DNA of 11,625 bases from Roseovarius sp. (GTDB lineage: Bacteria; Pseudomonadota; Alphaproteobacteria; Rhodobacterales; Rhodobacteraceae): assembly GCA_007125415.1 (NCBI GenBank), contig SLDH01000061.1, positions 1-11,625 of the forward strand. The letters are read 5' to 3'. The position numbers were made by a program, and so were the translations under genes. The notes below the pieces were generated by a model. The model ran no database searches, was not told where the DNA came from, and saw only the letters and a program-made list of their open reading frames with translations. Shown here piece after piece: positions 7,158-11,625 of this stretch; position 1 is the stretch's first letter, and each line of letters begins with the position of its first letter.

Positions 7158-7985
7158 TCACGAACCGTGCTTTGGCTGATTCCTCAGGTCGAGGTCCGCG
7201 CCCATGCGACGCGATATGCTGCGGGAAATTCGGGTCACGTCCTGCACAAGCCTCTCATGCTGTGATGGGGAGAGATCCTCTGCGGGCAGACTGACGGCCA
7301 CGCCGGCGAGCGGCTTGTTCATGGCATCGAGAACAGATGCGCCGATACAGACCATACCTTCCGCAATCTGCTGGTTGTCAATGGAATATCCCCGTTTGCG
7401 GATCTGGTCCAGCTCCGCCAGCAGCGCCTCGATTGAGCTGACACTGTGGCGCGTGCGTGGCTCGGGGAACGAATCGGCATAGAGCCGGGTGACTTCAAAA
7501 TTGGTCATGTGGCTGAGAAAGGCCTTGCCGGTGGCGGTAAAGGCGGCGGGCAGCCGCGCCCCGATGCCGAACTTGAAAAGCGAGGTGTTTACCTCGGAGT
7601 TGCGGGCCGCGATGTAGACGACATCCCGACCTTCCATAACCGACAGGGTGATGGTTGCCCCGGGCAGGGTCGTCTCGGTGTCCCAGATGGCCGAAAACTC
7701 GGCGTTGACATCTGTCTTCGAAGAAAAGGCATTGGCCCAACGCATGACATGCGGGCCGATCTGGTAGGTCTGATCACGCCGACGCACCAGAAGTTCCAGA
7801 TCCACGAGTGTCTGGCAGATGCCATGCACGGTGCTCTTGGCCATGCCGGTCTCGCGGCTGAGCTCGGAAGCGGTCATCGGCTGGTGTGTCTGGGCCACCA
7901 GATCAAGCAGGATCTTGCCGCGCTCGAGCGCCGGGACGCGATAGCGGGTCACGGTCAATTTTCCGGCCACTGCTGTTTTGTGCAT
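7158..7985 (-). CDS. IclR-family transcriptional regulator
   Basis: The 275-residue product has the two-domain IclR layout. The N-terminal winged helix-turn-helix is visible with MTASELSRETGMAKSTVHG at 37-55, and the effector-binding domain spans about 90-260 with the conserved LPAAFTATGKAFLSHM at 145-160 and RGYSIDNQQIAEGMVCIGA at 198-216. IclR proteins bind small metabolites in the second domain and act as repressors or activators of nearby catabolic genes, often as dimer pairs on two inverted repeats. GGAG lies six bases upstream of the ATG at 7985. It is divergent from the SCP2-like/hydrolase/lactonase cluster, and inverted repeats lie in the gap, so it is very probably the local regulator of that cluster and of itself. 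The effector is unknown. Confidence 0.92.
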   Translation of the reverse strand: MHKTAVAGKLTVTRYRVPALERGKILLDLVAQTHQPMTASELSRETGMAKSTVHGICQTLVDLELLVRRRDQTYQIGPHVMRWANAFSSKTDVNAEFSAIWDTETTLPGATITLSVMEGRDVVYIAARNSEVNTSLFKFGIGARLPAAFTATGKAFLSHMTNFEVTRLYADSFPEPRTRHSVSSIEALLAELDQIRKRGYSIDNQQIAEGMVCIGASVLDAMNKPLAGVAVSLPAEDLSPSQHERLVQDVTRISRSISRRMGADLDLRNQPKHGS

Positions 7986-8019
7986 CGCCGCTCCAAAATT
8001 GCCAGCGAAGAACGGAAAG

Positions 8020-8039
8020 GAATTCTTGACATGGAATTC
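8020..8039. promoter_or_regulatory. Putative IclR operator O3 (GAATTC-n8-GAATTC)
   Basis: Two GAATTC hexamers separated by eight bases form an inverted repeat centred on the -35 TTGACA of the plus-strand promoter. The TTC-n8-GAA core is the same as in the two stronger repeats downstream. GAATTC is itself a palindrome, so this is the least certain of the three sites; a direct GGAATTC repeat (8019-8025 and 8033-8039) is the simpler description. Confidence 0.35.
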
Positions 8040-8053
8040 GACTCGCGCCTAAT
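8026..8053 (+). promoter_or_regulatory. Candidate promoter of the SCP2-like/hydrolase/lactonase operon
   Basis: A perfect TTGACA (8026-8031) is followed after 16 bases by CCTAAT (8048-8053), with four of six matches to the -10 consensus. Transcription would start near 8060, inside the first strong inverted repeat. A second perfect TTGACA reads the other way at 8096 to 8091; AACAAT (8075 to 8070) after 15 bases could be its -10 for iclR. The two promoters thus overlap, with the repeats between their -35 boxes. Confidence 0.5.
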
Positions 8054-8072
8054 GTTCCGGTCTGTGAACATT
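8051..8072. promoter_or_regulatory. Putative IclR operator O1 (AATGTTC-n8-GAACATT)
   Basis: This perfect inverted repeat with seven-base arms overlaps the proposed -10 and start point of the plus-strand promoter, a classic repressor position. It shares four bases with the next repeat, and the centres are 19 bases apart. Confidence 0.65.
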
Positions 8073-8093
8073 GTTCGTAATGCTGAACAATGT
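8068..8093. promoter_or_regulatory. Putative IclR operator O2 (ACATTGTTC-n8-GAACAATGT)
   Basis: This perfect inverted repeat with nine-base arms has the same GTTC-n8-GAAC core as its neighbour. It lies in the proposed 5' leader of the plus-strand operon and reaches into the reverse TTGACA proposed for iclR, so occupancy could shut off both directions. Arms this long, with identical spacing in two adjacent sites, are unlikely by chance. Confidence 0.7.
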
Positions 8094-8129
8094 CAATAAA
8101 ATTGGAAATACTCGAAATTCTGGGAGGGA

Positions 8130-8576
8130 TTGCGTGTCTTCAAGGACGAATGGGGGGAGCTTGTTTCTCGTGGTGGCGTCGTCACCATGGCGATGAGCGT
8201 TCGGGACTGGGCCGTCAAGTTCAGCGAGGCGTCGGACAGCGATGAAACCATCGCCGCCATGGCGCGATACTTCACCTGCCGATACCTTTGGGACATGGAG
8301 AAGGCGAAGGTCATCGTCGAGATGGTCGATGGCAAGGTTTACCGGATCAACATTGATCCGGGCCCCATGGACCCCTGGGATTTCGCGCTGCGGGCATCGG
8401 CCGCCACATGGCGCGAATTCGCAAGGCCGATCCCGAAACCGATGTATCACGGCATCTGGTCGGCCAGTTTCAGGCGCGATCTGAAAATCGAGGGTGATCA
8501 TCTCAGGCTGATGCAGAACCTTCGGAATTTCACGGTTCAATTCGAGCTTCTACGCAAGGTGGGCGTGCCGGTCTGA
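8130..8576 (+). CDS. SCP2 (sterol carrier protein 2)-like domain protein
   Basis: The product is a small soluble protein of up to 148 residues. The C-terminal segment DLKIEGDHLRLMQNLRNF at 117-134, the preceding 'Y.I..D.GP.DPWDFALRASAATW' stretch (71-94) and the overall size resemble SCP2-fold proteins, which hold hydrophobic ligands or acyl chains in a pocket. The match is by pattern only. The start is unsettled. The outermost start is TTG at 8130, where GGGAGG lies only two bases away, too close for good initiation. ATGs at 8187 and 8193 in the same frame would give 129 or 127 residues. It is first in a plus-strand operon behind the IclR-operator region and precedes the alpha/beta hydrolase gene by 57 bases. 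It might carry or present the pathway substrate, or be an accessory subunit; this is inference. Confidence 0.6.
   Translation: MRVFKDEWGELVSRGGVVTMAMSVRDWAVKFSEASDSDETIAAMARYFTCRYLWDMEKAKVIVEMVDGKVYRINIDPGPMDPWDFALRASAATWREFARPIPKPMYHGIWSASFRRDLKIEGDHLRLMQNLRNFTVQFELLRKVGVPV
8134..8196 (+). CDS. Possible 20-codon leader ORF overlapping the SCP2-like start
   Basis: A GTG at 8134 has the local GGGAGGG sequence at near-ideal distance (five bases) and opens a 20-residue frame, MSSRTNGGSLFLVVASSPWR. It ends in a TGA that overlaps the ATG at 8193 of the SCP2-like gene as ATGA. That arrangement would allow translational coupling. It may equally be chance, with the ribosome site serving the longer frame. 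Coding statistics over 20 codons decide nothing. Confidence 0.25.
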   Translation: MSSRTNGGSLFLVVASSPWR

Positions 8577-8633
8577 GACCAGCAACGCTGTTTTCCGCGC
8601 TGCCATGGCTGTCGCGGACAAAGGGGGAAACAG

Positions 8634-9482
8634 ATGGCAAAGCACTCACCTGTCATCGGACGGTATGTCACGATCGACGTCGATGGTTGCGAATACAAGG
8701 TGTTCTACCTGCGTAATGGTCAGGGCATCCCTCTTGTGTGTCAGCACACGGCTGGCTGCCACAATCACCAGTGGCGCGATCTGCTGGAAGATGAGGAACT
8801 GACGCAGAAATACGATATCATCGCCTATGATCTGGCGCGCCATGGCAAGTCCGATCCGCCGCTCAACAAGGAATGGTGGAAAGAGGAATACCGGCTTACC
8901 GCCGAGCACTACATGAATTTCATCCTCGCGCTTTGCGATGCGCTGGAGTTGCGTGATCCGATCTTCATGGGCTCGTCTTTCGGCGGGAATGTGGCGCTGC
9001 AACTGGCTCTGCATTACCCCGACCGCTTCCGCGCCGTGCTGCCGGTGGAGGCGGCGGACCATGCGCCGGGCTTCTTTCTTGACTGGTGGCGCCATCCCCA
9101 TGCGAACGCGGCTCAGGTCTGTGCCAGCGGCACATGGGACCTGATGGCGCCGCAGAGCCCCGACAAGGACCGCTGGCTGACCTGGCACTACTACACGCAG
9201 GGCTCGGAAACCTTCAAGGGCGACCTCTATTTCTACTCGGTCGATCATGACCTGCGCGAAAGCCTGCGCGACATCGATACCAATCGCTGCCCGGTCATCA
9301 TGATGACAGGCACCTATGACTACCTGACACCGCCCGAGGCGACGGAAAACACCGCCAGCCAGATCCCCGGCGGGATCTATATCGAGATGGAGGATATCGG
9401 CCATTTCCCGATGTCCGAAAACTACCCGCTGTTTCGCCAATATCTCAAGGAAGCCTTGCGGCTTGTGGACGAACGCACCTGA
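8634..9482 (+). CDS. Alpha/beta-fold hydrolase
   Basis: This is a predicted cytoplasmic serine hydrolase of 282 residues. The nucleophile elbow GSSFGG (113-118) places the catalytic serine at 115; Asp229 in MMTGTYDYLTP and His257 in IGHFPMSE complete a plausible triad. QHTAGCHNHQW (37-47) corresponds to the oxyanion-hole HG-type segment, and YDLARHGKSDPP (65-76) is the familiar strand-turn of this group. The cap region (about 140-215) is rich in Trp, His and Asp, which suggests a polar or aromatic substrate pocket. AAGGGGGAAA just before the ATG is the ribosome site. It lies 24 bases upstream of a lactonase-like gene, so it probably acts on the same compound as an esterase or lactonase. There is no signal peptide. 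The precise substrate is not predictable. Confidence 0.85.
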   Translation: MAKHSPVIGRYVTIDVDGCEYKVFYLRNGQGIPLVCQHTAGCHNHQWRDLLEDEELTQKYDIIAYDLARHGKSDPPLNKEWWKEEYRLTAEHYMNFILALCDALELRDPIFMGSSFGGNVALQLALHYPDRFRAVLPVEAADHAPGFFLDWWRHPHANAAQVCASGTWDLMAPQSPDKDRWLTWHYYTQGSETFKGDLYFYSVDHDLRESLRDIDTNRCPVIMMTGTYDYLTPPEATENTASQIPGGIYIEMEDIGHFPMSENYPLFRQYLKEALRLVDERT

Positions 9483-9495
9483 TAACGCACCTGAT
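9472..9495 (+). repeat. 12-base perfect tandem duplication spanning a stop codon
   Basis: AACGCACCTGAT occurs twice without a gap (9472-9483 and 9484-9495). The first copy contains the last codons and the TGA stop of the hydrolase gene. The second forms half of the 24-base spacer to the lactonase gene. It looks like a recent slippage duplication. Confidence 0.9.
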
Positions 9496-9506
9496 ACCGG
9501 GGGGGC

Positions 9507-10433
9507 ATGATGAAGATTGTCGAGTATGACGGGCGGGGCCAGCGGGTCGAGCATGATTCCAAGTCGCTGCAGGGTGGCCCTTCCACAAGCTATCTTGCCG
9601 AGCGGCCCGTCCGCGCCCCGGCCCGCCCCAAGGTGACGGCAAGCGCGGGGCTGGAGTTGCACATGTTCCAGACCGGCACATTGCGCACCAAGAAGAAATA
9701 CATCTCGATGAACCAGGGCGAAGAGGATTTCGAAATCCCCGTGCCGTGGTTTCTGATCAAGCATCCCATGGGAAATGTGGTGATCGATGGCGGCAATGCG
9801 CTCGAAGTGGCGATCGACAAGCGCGCGCATTGGGGCGCGGTGGTGGATGCCTATGATCCGGTGATGCCACTGCACGACAACTGCGTGGAGCAATGCCGCT
9901 CAGTCGGGGTGGAGCCACATGATGTGCGCTTCGTGTTGCAGTCGCATCTGCATCTTGACCACACGGGCGCGATCGGGCGGTTTCCGAAGGCCCAGCATAT
10001 CGTGCAGCGGGCGGAGTATGAATATGCGTTCGACCCGCACTGGTTCGCCGCGCCGGCCTATATCCGCGCCGATTTCGACCGGCCGGGCCTGAAATGGAAA
10101 TTCCTCGGCGGCGAGACCACCGATGATTTCGATCTTTTCGGCGACGACGTGATCAAGATGATCTTCACGCCCGGCCACTCGACCGGGCACATGTCCTTTC
10201 TGATCACCCTGCCCAACAGCGGGCCGATGCTGCTGACCATTGATGCGGCCTATACGCAGGATCACTGGAACAACAAGGCGCTTCCCGGGCTTGTCGTGTC
10301 TTCTGCGGATGCCGCGAATTCGGTGGCCAAGCTGCATCGGATCGCCGAGCGCACGGGCGCGCAGGTGGTGACCGGGCATGACCCCGCAGATTGGGAAAAC
10401 TGGAGGAAATCACCGACGTCTTTCTACACGTGA
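9507..10433 (+). CDS. Metallo-beta-lactamase-fold lactonase (AiiA/AttM N-acyl homoserine lactonase family)
   Basis: This enzyme is predicted to open a lactone ring with a two-metal centre. All ligands are visible in the 308 residues: HLHLDH at 147-152 (His147, His149, Asp151, His152), His224 in TPGHSTGH, Asp246 in LTIDAAYT and His291 in TGHD. Tyr249 aligns with the active-site tyrosine of AiiA, and QRAEYEYA at 167-174 is also family-typical. Relatives hydrolyse acyl homoserine lactones (AiiA) or gamma-butyrolactone (AttM/BlcC). Family similarity begins near LELHMFQTG at 49-57, so about 48 N-terminal residues are extra. ATGs at 9507 and 9510 are both possible; a run of seven Gs serves as a weak ribosome site and better suits 9510. 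The operon context, with a hydrolase before it and an importer after it, favours catabolism over quorum quenching. Confidence 0.87.
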   Translation: MMKIVEYDGRGQRVEHDSKSLQGGPSTSYLAERPVRAPARPKVTASAGLELHMFQTGTLRTKKKYISMNQGEEDFEIPVPWFLIKHPMGNVVIDGGNALEVAIDKRAHWGAVVDAYDPVMPLHDNCVEQCRSVGVEPHDVRFVLQSHLHLDHTGAIGRFPKAQHIVQRAEYEYAFDPHWFAAPAYIRADFDRPGLKWKFLGGETTDDFDLFGDDVIKMIFTPGHSTGHMSFLITLPNSGPMLLTIDAAYTQDHWNNKALPGLVVSSADAANSVAKLHRIAERTGAQVVTGHDPADWENWRKSPTSFYT

Positions 10434-10458
10434 ACAATCAATAATGATCAAGACCAGA

Positions 10459-10506
10459 TCCCGGGCGAGGAAAGACTGCTCGACAAGAGGGGCGAGTTGC
10501 CCGGGA
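10459..10506 (+). repeat. Long-loop inverted repeat between the lactonase and binding-protein genes
   Basis: TCCCGGGC (10459-10466) and GCCCGGGA (10499-10506) are perfect eight-base arms around 32 bases. CTCG (10479-10482) and CGAG (10493-10496) could extend pairing inside the loop. No U-tract follows, and a ribosome site (GGAGGAG) begins about 12 bases later. It may be an mRNA processing or stability element ahead of the highly expressed binding-protein gene. Confidence 0.45.
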
Positions 10507-10534
10507 CCACCAACAACGGAGGAGTAACAGACTA

Positions 10535-11625
10535 ATGAAACGTATTTTCGCAATGCTCGCTGCCACGGCCCTGTCCGTGACGAGCCTTTCGGCCCAGGGG
10601 CTCGACGAGCTCGATCCCGAACTGGTCGATCGCCTTTACAATCCCGAAATGCTCGACCCCGATCAGCCGATCGGCCCGAGCGCCTATCGTGACTTCGTCG
10701 CCGCCAACCCGCCGCCCTGGAAGATCGGCTATGCAAGCTCTTATGCCGGCAACACCTGGCGCGCCAATGCCATGGCCGAGTTGCAGGATGTGATCATTCC
10801 CGAATGGCAGGAGCTTGGCCTGCTCGACGAGGTGATCATCACCCAGTCGAACCTCAATGACAGCACGCAGATTCAGCAGATCCGCCAGCTTGTCGATCAG
10901 GGGGTGGATGCGATTTTCGTCTGCTGCTCCAACCCCACCGCACTCAACCAGTCGGTGCAATACGCCTATGACCGCGGCGTGCCGGTGTTTTCCTTCACCG
11001 GCTATCTGACCTCGCCCTATTCGGTGAACTCATCGGTGAACTATCAGCTTGCCGGCTTCGAGATCGGCAAATGGATGGTTGAAGAACTGGGCGGCTCGGG
11101 CAACGTTCTCGTGGTCGAGGGCATTCCCGGCACCTCCGGCTCCGACAGTCAGGACCGGGGTGTGCGCGCAGGGCTCGCCACCAGCGACGACATCAACATC
11201 GTGGGATCGGTTGCCGGCATGTGGACCGATCAGATCGCTCAGGGCGAGGTGCAGCGCTGGCTGGCCACCAACCCCGGCCAGCTTGACGGCATCGTGGTGC
11301 AATCGGCAGCCGAGATGGGTGTGCTGAACGCGGTGCAACAATCCGGCCGCGGCAACATTCCGGTCGCCATCGGCGGGGAACTGGGGGCGCTTTGCTACTG
11401 GCGCAACAATCCCGACTACATCTCGGCTTCCTATCAGGTCTGGCCGCCGCAGGATGAAATGCAGCTCATCTGGAACATCATGATGCGCACGCTGCAGGGA
11501 CAGGGCCCGAAGATCCAGTCGGTCATGGTCGATCCCATCCGCCTGACCTATGACGACATCGCCGAACTGCTCGACGAGGATTGCAACGAACAGAGCACCG
11601 AGTGGCTCGCTGTGGGCCCGGAAAA
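10535..11625 (+). CDS. Sugar-type ABC transporter periplasmic binding protein (RbsB-like), C-terminus off the edge
   Basis: The frame runs to the right edge with 363 residues visible and no stop. It starts with a Sec signal (MKRIF, hydrophobic to about 18, likely cleavage after SLSA at 17-20). WKIGYASSYAGNTWRANAM (62-80) opens the first lobe of a Peripla_BP_4/RbsB fold. IRQLVDQGVDAIFVCCSNP at 116-134 is the typical hinge-side segment, followed by GVPVFSFTG (148-156) and the second-lobe GNVLVVEGIPGTSGSDSQDRG region (189-209). The family binds pentoses, hexoses, inositols, autoinducer-2 and related compounds. About 40 acidic residues separate the signal from the fold, longer than in RbsB. GGAGGAG upstream supports the ATG. 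It lies 101 bases behind the lactonase gene on the same strand; the ATPase and permease genes are expected beyond the edge. Confidence 0.88.
   Translation, partial: MKRIFAMLAATALSVTSLSAQGLDELDPELVDRLYNPEMLDPDQPIGPSAYRDFVAANPPPWKIGYASSYAGNTWRANAMAELQDVIIPEWQELGLLDEVIITQSNLNDSTQIQQIRQLVDQGVDAIFVCCSNPTALNQSVQYAYDRGVPVFSFTGYLTSPYSVNSSVNYQLAGFEIGKWMVEELGGSGNVLVVEGIPGTSGSDSQDRGVRAGLATSDDINIVGSVAGMWTDQIAQGEVQRWLATNPGQLDGIVVQSAAEMGVLNAVQQSGRGNIPVAIGGELGALCYWRNNPDYISASYQVWPPQDEMQLIWNIMMRTLQGQGPKIQSVMVDPIRLTYDDIAELLDEDCNEQSTEWLAVGPE

Noticed and set aside
8646..9893. 415-codon open frame on the minus strand opposite the hydrolase and lactonase genes
   Set aside because: It crosses the boundary between two plus-strand genes that carry clear catalytic motifs, and its product is His/Arg-rich without a family pattern, as expected of an antisense shadow.
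9507..10433. Naming the lactonase attM, blcC or aiiA
   Set aside because: The family match is strong, but the neighbours differ from the named systems, and substrate preference cannot be read from these residues.

Overview
The window looks like chromosomal DNA of a high-GC alphaproteobacterium, most likely a marine Rhodobacteraceae (Roseobacter-type) species. The grounds are the gene content (Pot-type ABC importer, aerobic-type cobO with a CbiX-like neighbour, TRAP transporter, RbsB-like sugar importer, IclR control), strong G/C preference at third codon positions, and acidic periplasmic binding proteins. This is an inference from family content; no rRNA or other marker is present. I see no rRNA, tRNA, CRISPR array or insertion sequence.

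Layout. (1) Positions 1-1112, minus strand: the first codons of an ABC permease and the complete ATPase of a spermidine/putrescine-type (PotA-like) importer, with a good promoter candidate just upstream. (2) 1191-2629: a two-repeat CbiX/SirB-like chelatase-family gene (minus) divergent from cobO (plus), the corrinoid adenosyltransferase; this is a small cobalamin locus. (3) 2630-6420: an apparently complete TRAP transporter operon of the FcbT/TakP type (binding protein, unusually large small permease, large permease). Two inverted repeats lie upstream, and a very stable hairpin separates the binding-protein gene from the permease genes. (4) 6513-7106: a LysE/RhtB-family exporter, convergent with the next gene. 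(5) 7158-11625: an IclR-family regulator (minus) divergent from a plus-strand cluster encoding an SCP2-like small protein, an alpha/beta hydrolase, an AiiA/AttM-type metallo-beta-lactamase-fold lactonase and the binding protein of a sugar-type ABC importer. The cluster runs off the right edge.

The most interesting part is region 5. The iclR/SCP2-like intergenic stretch carries three inverted repeats sharing a TTC-n8-GAA core, placed over two oppositely oriented TTGACA hexamers. An IclR regulator controlling an AttM-like lactonase through adjacent inverted repeats recalls the BlcR(AttJ)-blcABC(attKLM) gamma-butyrolactone system of Agrobacterium. Here the partner genes differ: two hydrolases, an SCP2-like protein and a dedicated importer replace the two dehydrogenases. 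My reading is a substrate-induced uptake and ring-opening/ester-cleavage pathway for an unidentified lactone or ester, possibly a sugar derivative. The substrate cannot be read from the sequence.
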